Source of the DNA: Siphonodentalium dalli
Taxonomy: Eukaryota > Mollusca > Scaphopoda > Gadilida > Siphonodentaliidae
NCBI GenBank assembly: GCA_032622095.1
Contig: CP136069.1
Location: 18,863,326-18,927,325 of the forward strand
Reading direction: 5' to 3'
Length of the DNA: 64,000 nt
Shown in pieces: positions 21,340 through 31,239 of this stretch; position 1 is the stretch's first letter; each line of letters starts with the position of its first letter. Made by a program: the position numbers and the translations under genes. Below the pieces are notes generated by a model. The model had not been told where the DNA came from. It searched no databases and saw nothing but the letters and a program-made list of their open reading frames with translations.

Positions 21340-21490
21340 GTCATATTTGCCGTATTATATACCATTTGAAAGAGGAATCTCCAAAACATTGTATTATCAA
21401 CTTATTCGGTGTAATAAACTGAGAACATGTTGTTTTTGTTGAGATATCGACTTGTGTTCTGTGCTCATGTTTAATTATTTTCAATGGATC
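21340..21490 (-). repeat. Dispersed repeat J, copy 1
   Basis: CATTTGAAAGAGGAATCTCC, AACATTGTATTATCAACTTATTCGG and GAACATGTTGTTTTTGTTG match 52805-52965 at roughly 80% identity. An apparent minus-strand donor here (ATG|GTAAGATT) lies in the repeat, so I do not call an exon. Confidence 0.65.
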
Positions 21491-21649
21491 TTAAGATATA
21501 GAGTTATTCCCCTTCCATTGAAAATACATTTTAGTTTGAATTCTGTTGCATGGCACCTTCTGAGACAGACATTTCAAATGGTGATGAGTTATAGTATTTT
21601 AATCATATTTTATGGCATAGATTGTTTTTAAAACCGTATATCAAGGCCT

Positions 21650-21985
21650 TCAACCTCTTCGCTGCTATGACATCCGTAACTATTACGGATGTAAAAGTGC
21701 ATGTCATGTGCTATATGGCACATAGTACCTGCGGACCTATTTCAGCACACTAGAAGTAGGCAATTCTTCATAACTGGAATTAATGTATTGGTGCATCAGA
21801 ATAACTGTATCTCAACGTTTCTAACAGTGTATGATGTTCCATGATTGTAAACGATAATAGCCTTTCAACTGAGTCAGTTAATGGTTCATGTAATAATCCC
21901 GTTATAAATTCCCACTGGAAAATGGCAATAACGTCTACAGCCCAGCACACGACATCATAACGTCATTTAGCAGCGAAGAGGTCAA
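21650..21985. mobile_element. MITE family G, copy 1
   Basis: Inverted ends TCAACCTCTTCGCTGCT and AGCAGCGAAGAGGTCAA enclose ACATCCGTAACTATTACGGATG and other short palindromes. Copy 2 at 63845 starts TTAACCTCTTCACTGCT, so the TCAA here is probably a changed TTAA and the family may be piggyBac-type. Confidence 0.8.
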
Positions 21986-22022
21986 CTTGCCCTAAGAGTA
22001 GTGGAGACTGGAGACCAGCCAG

Positions 22023-22417
22023 CAAGCCTGCAAATTTGCATAATGAGGTCCCCAGAGGGTGAATTTAGTGATGTCACCCTCTGGAGACCTCATTATGCTT
22101 AGGCCTCATCTTCTGGGAAGTATCTACAGTATCACATAAACATTGTTTTTAGTTTTCCCTTCTGGGAAGATTCTATATCCCCTAATTTGCAGAAGATAAA
22201 ATTCATAATTGAGGCGCCCAATGGGTGAACATCACCAACTTCAACTGGGGAACTTCAATCTGATCCTAGGTCTGCCATAGCAGTTGAGGGCCTAAGCAGA
22301 ATGAGGTCTCCAGAGGGTGAATTTAGTGATACTAGCCCGCTATGCGGGATAGCATCACTAAATTCACCCTCTGGAGACCTCATTCTGCAAATGACAGACA
22401 CACTATTTGCAGGCTTG
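22023..22417. mobile_element. MITE family B, copy 7, perfect 8-bp target duplication
   Basis: CAAGCCTGCAAATTTGCATA to GCAGGCTTG, flanked by CCAGCCAG on both sides (22015-22022, 22418-22425). Both palindromic blocks and the full interior are present. Confidence 0.94.
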
Positions 22418-22499
22418 CCAGCCAGTTGAAGGCACTTAACTTTTTTCTCTAATGAACGGTTGATTCAGTTGGGATTCAGACTTATTGAATATGGGTTAT

Positions 22500-23345
22500 C
22501 AGCCAAAAAAGTTCAGAAAGGGCTGAATTATAAGAGATGGACTGTTGTCCGGTGTATACCCCTTGTGGCATATATACTGCCTAGTGTGGACATATCTATA
22601 TAAACCTATGACTGATATACTCAGACAGATGGACCCAAAAATCAGCATTTTCATATAAACCAAGATGAATAAATTTAGAATGAAAAAGCTAAACAAAACG
22701 ATTGAACACACCATTGAATGTCCTCATAGTGGTGAACATGCATGCATAACAAATTTCATTGAGATCCCAGCATTCATGTTCATGAACAGACATCAGAGAC
22801 CCAAAGTGCCAACATTTCCAAATAAATAAAGACGAATAACTCTAGAATGGAAAATCCAAACAAAACGATTGAACCCTCTATTGAATGTCCTCCTCATAGC
22901 ATGGATGGATGGCTAGACTGTAACAAGAGTATCGGTAGGGTGTGGCAATATACACCAGTGGTAATTCCAACAAAGGGTCATAACTCTGGTGAAAATTGGC
23001 AGAAGCAACCCAAATTTGAACTTAATCTGAATTTTGGGCTAGTAAACTCACATACCAATTACCAAATTTCATTCCATTCAGTTCAAACTAAGTAAAGTTT
23101 TTTTCCATCCAGAAACGAAAATTGAATGAAATTCCAACAAAAAGGGCCATAATTCTGGTAAAAAATTGGCGGGCAGAACCCAAATTTGAACTTGACCTGT
23201 ATTTTGTGCTAATAAGCCCACAAAGCAAATTTCTTTCTATTCAGTTGAGACTCTAAAGTTATCATCTGGAAACCAAAAGAATACATACAGACATATGGAC
23301 AGACCAATAACATAATATGCCCCGTTACGGGTGTACACAAAACAT
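22500..23345 (+). repeat. Dispersed LINE/SINE-tail-like repeats, three diverged units
   Basis: Units share GATGAATAAMTYTAGAATGR, AAACAAAACGATTGAAC, GGGTCATAACTCTGGT and CCAATAACATAATATGCCCC. They resemble 3' tails of invertebrate retroposons ending in ACAGAC/GGACAGACC tracts. AACATAATATGCCCCGTTAC is repeated in tandem at 23310-23375. Confidence 0.65.
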
Positions 23346-23483
23346 AATATGCCCCGTTACGGGTGTACACAAAACAAATGAACATAAGATTTCATTCATA
23401 AACTGCATAAACTGCATATCCGCAGGCAAGTTTAGGTACCGCCAGTTTTTTATAATGTTTACTGACAAACAACAATAATATAC

Positions 23484-23567
23484 CTGGGAGCAAAAATGAA
23501 TAACATGCATCATGTCCCCAGTCACCGTATTGTTTTGCATCAGATTGGGACGATATATAGCCTTAGG
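23484..23567 (-). CDS. Candidate internal exon f (84 bp)
   Basis: Minus-strand acceptor TTTCATTACTGTTCAG and donor CCCAG|GTATAT bound 28 codons in phase 0, including PKAIYRPNLMQNNTVTGDMM with an NNT sequon. It lies inside a longer open frame of about 110 codons, so openness is weak evidence; the splice signals are what single it out. Phase does not match exon c directly, so another exon would be needed between. Product unknown. Confidence 0.38.
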
Positions 23568-23760
23568 CTGAACAGTAATGAAACATAGGTGCATTTCTAT
23601 AATCATATTCGTAAAACATGAAAATACATTGTCACGATCAGTGTGTTGTTGTATCACTAGGAAATTTGCTAAAATAGAGGGAGTTGGATCACATCTAATT
23701 TTTGGTCGTCATTGGTGATGTGAAGAATAAGACACTCTCCCCTGTAGAGCATGCCATTAA

Positions 23761-23864
23761 GAGCTTTCCAATGAATGGCAACAAGCCATATTTCGACTAA
23801 ATCCTGAAAAGTTACCCATAATTCTGCTGTGGTTAAGGAGTCGATTATTTAGAGCATTACTGTA
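23761..23864. mobile_element. MITE family A, copy 6 (right arm only)
   Basis: Begins at the palindrome centre (GAGCTTTCCAATGAATGG) and runs to GAGCATTACTGTA. The left arm is absent. Confidence 0.88.
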
Positions 23865-24010
23865 TATTCCACCAGTAAAAAACCTGGGAACTTTTTAATG
23901 TTCTGACAGGGAACTTTAAAACATTGAACAAACAAGGCAGGAAATATATATTTCTTTGTTAGTATTATTATTTTATTATATATATTTATCACATAATTTG
24001 GCCATAAAAG
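23865..24010 (+). mobile_element. Family H terminus fragment
   Basis: TATTCCACCAGTAAAAAACC, then CTGACAGGGAACTTT and GGAAATATATATTTCTTTGT, matches the inverted ends of the 2.6-kb element at 40.3-43.0 kb. Confidence 0.7.
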
Positions 24011-24164
24011 CAGTTTCATAATTATCGGTAATAGACACGTTTAATATCATCGCGTGCGATGACGTCACGGCGTTCTTCAAATAACTTGCGATCGCTGTAG
24101 TTTATGATTGTTGTTTTCGATGAATATTTCGCGTTGCTTCGGGTTTATTTGATCATGTGATAAA

Positions 24165-24312
24165 AGGTATCTCACACTCGTCTTATATTATACGTAATTT
24201 ATCAACCTCGCCCTCTAAATTCTATTTGAGCCTCGGTAAACCTCGGCTCAAATCGAATTTAGTGAACTCGGTTGATAAATTCCGTATAAAATAGAAACTC
24301 ATGTGAGATCCT
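24165..24312. mobile_element. Imperfect palindrome, MITE-like (148 bp)
   Basis: GGTATCTCACACTCGTCTTA pairs with the end AACTCATGTGAGATCC, and AATTTATCAACCTCG pairs with CTCGGTTGATAAATT. The centre GAGCCTCGGTAAACCTCGGCTC is a tight hairpin. One copy only. Confidence 0.7.
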
Positions 24313-24329
24313 CTATATATATATAATCA

Positions 24330-24774
24330 GATAACTAGATCAAAAGTTATCACCTGGAAACCATCTGGGAGCCGGACAGACAGATGATCGGATGCATGTA
24401 ATCCAGTATCCTCACCATTTTCTTCAGTCATGGGGTTATAAGGGGGTATAACCAGACCAGTATATTCATTTGATTAATCCACATATTAATTTGAAAGCTA
24501 TCGGATAATTATATCTTATCGTTTGGACAGAAAAATCATCAGCAAATTCTTAGTCAAAAAGGGGCATAATTCCATAAGAAATGGTCTGACCAGATCCAAA
24601 TTCGAACTTAATCAGGAAGGCCACATACCATGCTTCATATAATATATTCTGTCAAATATTATTGAAGTCAACATCGCAACAACAAACATTTTGGATAGAC
24701 AGACGGACAGACATGTAGACATCCCCTGCCCTTATTCCCCATGTCAAACACTCCATATAATAGTATTGCTCCCC
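24330..24774 (+). repeat. Dispersed tail-type repeats
   Basis: GGATGCATGTAATCCAGTAT...GGGGGTATAACC matches the unit at 62.0 kb, followed by AAAAGGGGCATAATTCCATA and CAGACGGACAGACATGTAGAC. No gene. Confidence 0.6.
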
Positions 24775-25203
24775 TTAACCGTTTCAGTGCCAAGTCCGAT
24801 TTTGTATCAACCCATATTTCCTTGATCATTTTTCAAATTTATTGATTATAATAATGTGATACATTGATGGAAAGAGCTCTTAGGCCAAGTCCGATTTTTG
24901 TATCAACCCATATTTCCTTGATCATTTTTCAAATTTATTGATTATAATAATGTGATACATTGATGGAAAGAGCTCTTAGGCCAAGTCCGATTTTTGTATC
25001 AACCCATATTTCCTTGATCATTTTTCAAATTTATTGATTATAATAATGTGATACATTGATGGAAAGAGCTCTAAAAATTGTTAGGCCAATGCATTCTCTT
25101 ATATATGTGAGGCGACCTATGGTCGACTCGCATATATAAGAGAATGCATTGGCACAGGGTATATGGGTTGATACAAAAATCGGACTTGGCACTGAAAGGG
25201 TAA
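24775..25203 (+). mobile_element. Family D, copy 3, with a triplicated 96-bp arm
   Basis: TTAACCGTTTCAGTGCCAAG opens the element. A unit starting GCCAAGTCCGATTTT and ending GGAAAGAGCTCTTAG occurs three times (24789, 24884, 24980), then one hairpin, then CGGACTTGGCACTGAAAGGG. The terminal TTAA is mutated (GTAAA). Both ends are left-type D arms, so this is a rearranged copy. Confidence 0.87.
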
Positions 25204-25653
25204 AGCCAAGCAAGCAAGCCATCGGTATCACTGTTTTGAGTGCTTTTATCATTTTCACTGCCTCATTATTGAGTTATAAATGGTTGTATACATATGTAAT
25301 TCCCACCAATGTTTAATTCATTTGGCTGCCACTTCATTATTCGCTGATAATATCGCTGCCAGAAGCTACTGTTTTTTAATATAAAAGATTTGTGGTGATA
25401 AGTTTACACCCAGCATGTTAGTGTTATGCATGAGTAGGAAATCATAGAAAGCTAATATTAATGTTGTAGTTTATATTAATGAAAGATTTTGTTGAATTTG
25501 AAGTTCTCAGGGAAAGAACAAAAAACTGAGGAAATGTGCTGAATTGGGTATGAGTGGATCGAATCATTGGATGTAAGACCAGAGTAATATTTCAATACAC
25601 AGTGCTTTAGTACAAATAGAAGATTGAGGAAAGCTTTTATGTGATATCATAAA
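25204..25653. other. Unique DNA, nothing supported
   Basis: AT-rich sequence without repeats of the named families and without a convincing exon. Confidence 0.45.
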
Positions 25654-26069
25654 TTAACCATTTCAATACGGGAGTTGCGCTAAAGATCATGTGCCAGTGC
25701 ATTCTCTTATATATGTGAGTTGCCCATAGGGAGCCTTGCATTAAAGATCATGTGCCAGTGCTTTCTCTTATATATGTGAGTTGCCCATAGGGAGCCTCGC
25801 ATATATAAGAGAATGCACTGACTTACCACAGATCGCTGCCACAATAGACCTCCATCATCCAAAGACATATATATATAAGTCTTATATATATATGTCTTTG
25901 GGTGGTGAGGGTCTATTGTGCCAGGCCGGGACCTGTGTGGCTTACACGGTCAATGCATTCTCTGATATATAGCAGCAAGGCTCCCTATAGGAGACTCGCA
26001 TATTAAGAGAGTGCATTAGCACATGGTTTTCGCAAAATTTCCAGGAAGATCCAGTCATGGAATGGTTAA
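25654..26069. mobile_element. MITE family C, copy 4, with internal duplication and nested palindrome
   Basis: TTAACCATTTCAATACGGG to GGAATGGTTAA. The first hairpin arm is duplicated in tandem (about 61 bp, 25682 and 25743). A second, unrelated palindrome (25822-25944) sits in the spacer. The right TTAA (26066-26069) is shared with element F2. Confidence 0.85.
25822..25944. mobile_element. Nested palindrome in C4
   Basis: CACAATAGACCTCCATCATC pairs with GGTGGTGAGGGTCTATTGTG, and AAAGACATATATATATAAG with CTTATATATATATGTCTTT. It interrupts the normal C spacer between ACTTACC and TGGCTTACAC. No similar sequence elsewhere in the window. Confidence 0.78.
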
Positions 26070-26793
26070 CCCTTTCTATAGTAAATACTCATTGATGAGT
26101 AGTTCTCTTATTAACCCTTTCTATAACTAGAGGTGTGACTGTCCCAATGGGACTACGGATACCCCCCTGTTTTTAAAATACTAAGATGTTTCACATGTCA
26201 GTAAACATTTAGTTAAAATAATAAAATAACAGTTCCCATTGCAGATGTACAACCATAACCCTAATCTTAAACCTATTGACCAAAAAATGTAGGAATAAAA
26301 GCTTGGACAAAATTATGTATGTTGCGAAAAAAATTCTAAGTCGAAAAAGGGGAATAACTCCACACAAAACATGTCGGACAGACGTCATAATCGCAGGTGC
26401 ACAGCTAGCTAGGTTCCCATGGTGGTTGATGTCTGTGCCAAGTTTCACGGAAATTGATCAAAAAACGACTGAGAAAAACTCCGGACAAATTTGTGTCCAC
26501 GTACGGACGACGGACGGACGACGGACGGACGGACAAGCTGACTCCAGTATACCCCCCCCCCCTAACTTCGTTGCGAGGGGTATAATAAATACTCATTGAT
26601 GAATAGTTCCCTGAGGAAATGCTCAGATAATAATAAGAAAATTATTATCTTTACCTTTCCCACCAATGATTATGAATCCTTCTGCTCTTGTATTAACTTT
26701 TTGTCTGTCTGTCATCTGCTATTATTACACCCCCTCCCGACGATTAACAGACTATATATACTTTTAGAATATATTCTGTATAGAAAGGGTTAA
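26066..26793 (+). mobile_element. Family F, copy 2, carrying a nested insertion
   Basis: TTAACCCTTTCTATAGTAAA to TGTATAGAAAGGGTTAA, so TTAA flanks and CCCTTTCTATA inverted ends. TACTCATTGATGAGTAGTTC appears on both sides of the insertion at 26115-26584. Interior: CCAATGATTATGAATCCTTC and TTTTTGTCTGTCTGTCATCT. Confidence 0.85.
26115..26584 (+). mobile_element. Nested retroposon-like unit in F2
   Basis: ACTAGAGGTGTGACTG at the start; CCAAGTTTCACGGAAATTGA, GGACGACGGACGGACG, ACTCCAGTATACCCCCC and GTTGCGAGGGGTATAATA at the end. This tail order is widespread in molluscan dispersed repeats (general knowledge). The opposed frames here follow the GGAC repeats and are not genes. Confidence 0.65.
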
Positions 26794-26844
26794 CAAAAGC
26801 CAAGAACCCTTATTTTTCATGTGTTACTTCAGGTGAAGTTGTAA

Positions 26845-27108
26845 TTAACATTTCCATGACTGGAGCTTTACTGAAATTTAACGAAAACCCTGTGCCAATG
26901 CATTCTCTTATATATGCGAGTCTCCCATAGGGAGCCTCACATATATATGAGAATGCATTGGCCTAACAATATATATCTTGACCTTGTAAGCCAATGCATT
27001 CTCTTATATATGCAAGGCTCCCTATGAGAGACTCGCATATATAAGAGAGTGCACTGGCACAGTATCTTTAATGCTGCACCAGCGCAGCTCCCATCATGAA
27101 AGGGTTAA
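26845..27108. mobile_element. MITE family C, copy 5, with paralogous empty site at 28110
   Basis: TTAACATTTCCATGACTGG to GAAAGGGTTAA, two hairpins, second with GTGCACTGG. Flanks AAGTTGTAATTAA and TTAAGATGTGACATCAATGC are joined uninterrupted at 28101-28130. Confidence 0.93.
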
Positions 27109-27548
27109 GATGTGACATCAATGCATTAATGTATAAACACAACCATATGTCAAACTACACTGACCATGTGACATTTCAGAAAACACCACATCTGAAGTAC
27201 GTCTGAAGTATGCCGAATTGTAAATATTTACTCATTCAATAAATCAAACCAAATTTATCGTCAATAAACAGACGGCATTGATTATGACAATGAGAGCCGA
27301 ATCATTTAATTCATATATTAGAAATGTACTGCATGTTACCAATGTGGATATAAAATTCACGAAAATAACTACTTTGGGTAAGAATATTGTCCTCATTCAT
27401 TTACCCCAATGGAGTGTTCTACATAACTTTAGTATACATGTATGTTAATTTGTATGTACTAACAACAAGTCTACATCTGTATGTCTCAATGCTACAGTTT
27501 TATACATGATGAAAGGATGTGAATTTTAATTTATATGTCCTAGGCTGG
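27109..27548. other. Flank of C5 and unique DNA
   Basis: 27109-27155 is duplicated at 28112-28157. A plus-strand ATTAG...TTTGG|GTAAGAAT pair at 27309-27364 encloses an open 56-bp stretch, but the acceptor is weak and I do not call an exon. Confidence 0.4.
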
Positions 27549-27928
27549 CAAGCCTGAAATAGTGTGTCTGTCATTTGCAGAATGAGGTCATCAGAGGGTG
27601 AAATTCACCCCTGGGGACCTCATTCTGCTTAAGCCTCATCTTCTGGAAGTATCGATAACATTGTTTTTAGTTACTTTTTCTCTTCTAACAGTTTCTATAT
27701 GCCCTAATCTGCAGAAGATAAAATGCATTTAAATAGAGGTGACTATAATGTGTGAACATCATGAACTTCAATCTGATCCTAGGTCTCCTATAGCAGTTAA
27801 GGCCTCAGCAAAATGAGGTTCCCAGAGAATGAATTTGGCGATGCTAGCCCGCTGTGTGGGGTAGCATCACTAAATTCACCTTCTGTGACCTCAATCTGCA
27901 AATGACAGACACACTATTTTCAGGCTTG
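27549..27928. mobile_element. MITE family B, copy 8
   Basis: CAAGCCTGAAATAGTGTG to CACACTATTTTCAGGCTTG. The left palindrome is reduced (GGGTGAAATTCACCC). Flanks TAGGCTGG / TTGGCTCG agree at 6 of 8 positions. Confidence 0.88.
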
Positions 27929-28045
27929 TTGGCTCGGATTATTACAGATGTCCATATTTTCTTTGCGAAAATTTCCCATATTAAAATCTTTTGCACAGCC
28001 AACCACACTTCTCACGCCCCTGGCAGCCACAGCCTCACGAGTTCT

Positions 28046-28157
28046 ATACTAACTAATAGTAAAGCTAAGAACCCTTATCATTCATGTGTTACTCAAGGTA
28101 AAGTAGTAATTAAGATGTCACGTCAATGCATTCGTGTATAAACACAGCCATATGTCC
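28046..28157. repeat. Duplicate of the C5 locus without the element
   Basis: AAGCTAAGAACCCTTATCAT, TTCATGTGTTACT and GTAGTAATTAAGATGTCACG parallel 26797-26848 plus 27109-27155. The single TTAA at 28110-28113 is the empty target. Confidence 0.85.
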
Positions 28158-28236
28158 CCAATGACATGCCAAGCAATTTTATCCCAGTCGATAACATACC
28201 CATATAACAATAGAAAACGAACTAGGTGAAAAATAC

Positions 28237-28293
28237 GCACTCGGTTTCAACAGGTACGCTGGATAGAGTTATATTGAACGCAATTTCATGCAT
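28237..28293 (-). CDS. Candidate exon h (57 bp)
   Basis: Minus-strand acceptor GTATATCTTTTTACAG, then 19 codons in phase 0 including HEIAFNITLSSVPVETEC (NIT sequon), then GTATTT. The frame continues only four codons to a stop, so it could instead be a terminal exon. The donor is weak. Phase 0 both ends would fit between exons g and f. Confidence 0.32.
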
Positions 28294-28521
28294 CTGTAAA
28301 AAGATATACACTACGATTTGTTAATTAGATGAGAAAACTAAGATTCGTCATGTGGAAGACTGACCACAAGATGCATATCGCTTTTATTTTCTAACGTGGA
28401 AAGTTAGTGGTTCTGTTTGATAGCTGATGAGAAATTATTTCTCTCTACCATTGATTCATTGGAAGAATAGTCATTCAACAACTGCACCACAAAGTGTATT
28501 CCCCACCCAGCTAGAGGAATC

Positions 28522-29253
28522 TTAACCCTTTCAGTGCCAGGGGCCGATCTCATTGGCCCTAATTTACGGTCTGTAAAATCGGCCCGGGGTTGAATTTTTG
28601 TTGGGTATGCTTAACCCTTTACCCAACAAACCGGCCAAAACCGGCCAAATAAAGCTTCAACAGCCTAAAATATCTTCGGTCTGTCTCAATAGAACCATAC
28701 AAATATGGATATCATTGGAACCGGCTCCTTGACCACATTGTGATAGTTACAGTTATGCCCTGTGCCAATGCATTCTCTTATATATGCGAGTCGACCATAG
28801 GTCGCCTCGCATATATAAGAGAATGCATTGGCATTTCTTACATTCTTTAACAATTTTATAATTTTTAATGTGTTAAGCCAATGCATTATCTTATATATGC
28901 GAGGCGACCTATGGTCGACACGCATATATAAGAGAATGCATTGGCACAGGGCCCTTCTGTTGGGTAAAGGGTTAAGCATGCTATAGCGAATTTAAAAACA
29001 AACTGGTTAAAACCTTAGGGGCATATGTTATAACTCAAAACTATCACCAAGTATTCATAGTAATAATTTTGATGCCCATGAAAAACGTAAGATTCCCTGG
29101 CACTAAACCTACAAAATTAGTCTGTTAAAGAATATAAGAATAAATTATTAAAATTGTAAAAAATTGTTGCGAATATATAAGAGAATGTATTGGCACAGGG
29201 TATATGGGTATATGGGTTGATACAAAAATCGGACCTGGCACTCAAAGGGTTAA
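28522..29253 (-). mobile_element. Family D, copy 5, split by E3
   Basis: TTAACCCTTTCAGTGCCAGG with GGCCGATCTCATTGGCC, then the D interior (GGGTATGC...GCATGCTATAGCG) interrupted by E3 at TTAA, then GATACAAAAATCGGACCTGG and CAAAGGGTTAA. The distal hairpin is half deleted (29160-29200). Confidence 0.92.
28611..28975 (+). mobile_element. MITE family E, copy 3, inserted at a TTAA inside D5
   Basis: TTAACCCTTTACCCAACA to GGTAAAGGGTTAA. Intact D copies read GGGTATGCTTAAGCA at this point (49911 on the plus strand), so the single TTAA became two. The spacer between its hairpins is shortened. Confidence 0.96.
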
Positions 29254-29261
29254 AGATGTAT

Positions 29262-29610
29262 AATCTTAATTAACTCTCCCTAATTACTATTTCTTTGGCT
29301 TCGGAGGTACAATAAAAAAACATATTGGAATCAAGTTGAGGAACCCACCCATCAAAGCTCAGGGTGATCAGATATCAATTTTTGAAATTTGTTATTTCTC
29401 GAGATGTGTACTTATTTGTGGCCTGGACAAAAATCATCAAACTGACAGTCTCGGACAAAATTGCAGATGAAGATGGATAACTCTAAAACCAAGCGGTAAT
29501 ATGGCAAAATTTTGTGATACTCAAGTGATAATACGGCCATATTTCGTTGAACAACATGTTGATAAATAACACATTTTAGGAATGTTCATACCAGTTGACA
29601 GTGGTTACCT
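29262..29610 (-). mobile_element. Family I, copy 3 (reverse, incomplete)
   Basis: TTTCTTTGGCTTCGGAGG, CACCCATCAAAGCTCAGGG, GATGAAGATGGATAACTC and AATACGGCCATATTTCG are the reverse of the copy at 6074. Termini are eroded. Confidence 0.75.
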
Positions 29611-29675
29611 GTAGCATAATTTTGTTGTAATTAATTGATTCTAATAATTAAACCGTATTTTGAGATGAAAGACAT

Positions 29676-29759
29676 CAAGCCATATTTCCGACCAAATCCT
29701 TAAAAGTTACCCATAATTCTGCTGTGGTTAAGGAGTCGATTATTTAGGGCTTTACTGCA
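29676..29759. mobile_element. MITE family A, copy 7 (right half arm)
   Basis: CAAGCCATATTTCCGACC to GGGCTTTACTGCAG. Left arm absent and the final TGTA changed to TGCA. Confidence 0.82.
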
Positions 29760-29863
29760 GTTCCCTTAGGGTTAAAGTAAAAGAGATTATCACGGTATAA
29801 ATTACTATAAATTACAATAAATTGGCTACCTTCCTGACTATAACACCTGCGGCTCCCACTCAC

Positions 29864-29883
29864 GAGCAAATGCTGCGTACAAA
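29864..29883 (-). CDS. Candidate micro-exon (20 bp)
   Basis: Strong minus-strand acceptor (CTTCTTTTTAATTTTGTTTTTAG) and donor (CTC|GTGAGT) enclose 20 bases. Both signals are close to consensus, but a 20-bp exon carries too little coding information to judge, and its phases do not fix a unique frame. Confidence 0.25.
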
Positions 29884-30008
29884 CTAAAAACAAAATTAAA
29901 AAGAAGTAACCAATCATCTCTGTTGCTCCAATATCATGTCTGTGGTCACAAATGAGGATTTATTGAGAATATTGGTGACTATTTAGTGACACTAGCCCGC
30001 ATTGCGTG

Positions 30009-30655
30009 ATCAGTTATCATAGGATAACTGTAGTAATGTCAAGCAAGTCTGCAAAAAGTGTGTCTGTCACTTGCAGAATGAGGTCTCCAGTGGGTGAATT
30101 TAGTGATGCTACCCCACACAGTGGGCTACCATCACCAAATTCACCCTCTGGGGACCTCATTCTGCTTAGGCCTCATCTTCTGGGAAGTATCTATCTGTAG
30201 TCTCAAATTAACATTGTTTTCAGTTACTTTTTCCTTCTGGGAAGTTTCTATATCCCCTAATGTGCAGAAGATAAAATGAATAATCGAGGTCACTAATGGG
30301 TAAACATCACAAACTTCTACCTGGGAAACCCCAATCTGATCCAAGGTCTCCCATTGCAGTTGAGTCCTAAGCAGAATGAGGTCCCCAGAGAGTAAATTTG
30401 GTAATGCTAGCCCCCCTTGCAGGATAGCATCACTAAACTCACCCTCTGGGGACCTCATTCTGTAAATGACAGACACACTATTTGCAGGCTTGATGTCAAG
30501 ATCAGATGAAACATGGGCCGTCTCACGGGATAACGATTGTAATGTCAAGCCCAGACGACACATGGACGATGCATGGACCGATACATGGACCCTCTCACAG
30601 GATAACGGTAGTAATGTCAAGCCCAGACGACACATGGACAGGTGACAACTAGGGA
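30009..30655 (+). repeat. Tandem units of about 80 bp hosting B9
   Basis: GGATAACKGTAGTAATGTCAAG occurs at 30022, and again around 30530 and 30600 followed by CCCAGACGACACATGGAC. B9 lies inside the first unit. Confidence 0.75.
30044..30492. mobile_element. MITE family B, copy 9, perfect 8-bp target duplication
   Basis: CAAGTCTGCAAAAAGTG to TTTGCAGGCTTG, flanked by ATGTCAAG (30036-30043, 30493-30500). The uninterrupted units at 30.55 and 30.62 kb contain a single AATGTCAAGCCC, an empty-site counterpart. Confidence 0.93.
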
Positions 30656-30789
30656 ATTCCTCAAGCTTCTTTGATGAGACTATGGAGTTGGCTCTCATTA
30701 TTACAATCATATCTAAAATGAGACTCCTTCAGGACATTCCCTATTATTATACCTCATATTAAAAGCCTATGTTAATTTCCCATAGGGTG

Positions 30790-31010
30790 TGATTTTACAA
30801 TTTGCAATGTTTCCCGATTATGAAACATTGCCGGTCACCATTTTTTGCAATGTTTACCGCTCCGACCGAAAGAGCCCAAACATGTTCACGGAAGCACCCG
30901 AACGAAATTTTATGACGTATTTTGACCGTGACATTCAAACCGGAAACCCCAAATCATCACGATTCAGACGACTTCCGCATTCTTCAAAGTAAACATCATG
31001 GATGCCGGTG
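30790..31010. promoter_or_regulatory. CpG-containing patch, possible promoter or 5' exon
   Basis: Unlike its surroundings this stretch has many CpGs (ACCGCTCCGACCGAAAGAGC, GCACCCGAACG, GACCGTGACATTC) and a plus-strand ATG in good context (AACATCATGG, 30999) that opens only 13 codons. A frame from 30789 is open for 67 codons with no domain. Could be a promoter or a small exon. Confidence 0.25.
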
Positions 31011-31070
31011 TCAAATATAGAATTTCCTCTTTATTTTAAAATTTTCAGAACTGCTGACATGGTTATTCGG

Positions 31071-31203
31071 TATAATAAAAACAATGGTGACCTGGCTCGA
31101 GGGCAACATTGCGGATAGTCTCCCCTTGGAACCAATGTCTCCCTCGTATTGGTTCCTCAGGGAGACAATGTTGCCCTCGAGCCAGGTCACCATTTTTATA
31201 GTG
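31071..31203. mobile_element. 133-bp palindromic MITE
   Basis: GGTGACCTGGCTCGAGGGCA pairs with TGCCCTCGAGCCAGGTCACC without mismatch, and inner TTGGAACCAAT / ATTGGTTCC and GTCTCCC / GGGAGAC continue the stem. GC content exceeds the flanks. Confidence 0.85.
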
Positions 31204-31239
31204 ATATCCTGCCCGACGATAGCGGAGGGATCAGGTGAT

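Noticed and set aside
21340-21490. Minus-strand exon with ATG|GTAAGATT donor
   Set aside because: Lies inside dispersed repeat J; the second copy lacks the signal.
27309-27364. Plus-strand 56-bp exon before GG|GTAAGAAT
   Set aside because: Weak acceptor and no partner exon on the plus strand.
30141-30710. 189-codon minus-strand frame
   Set aside because: It runs through MITE B9 and the adjacent 80-bp tandem units; peptides like RMRSPEGEFSDA recur at other B copies.
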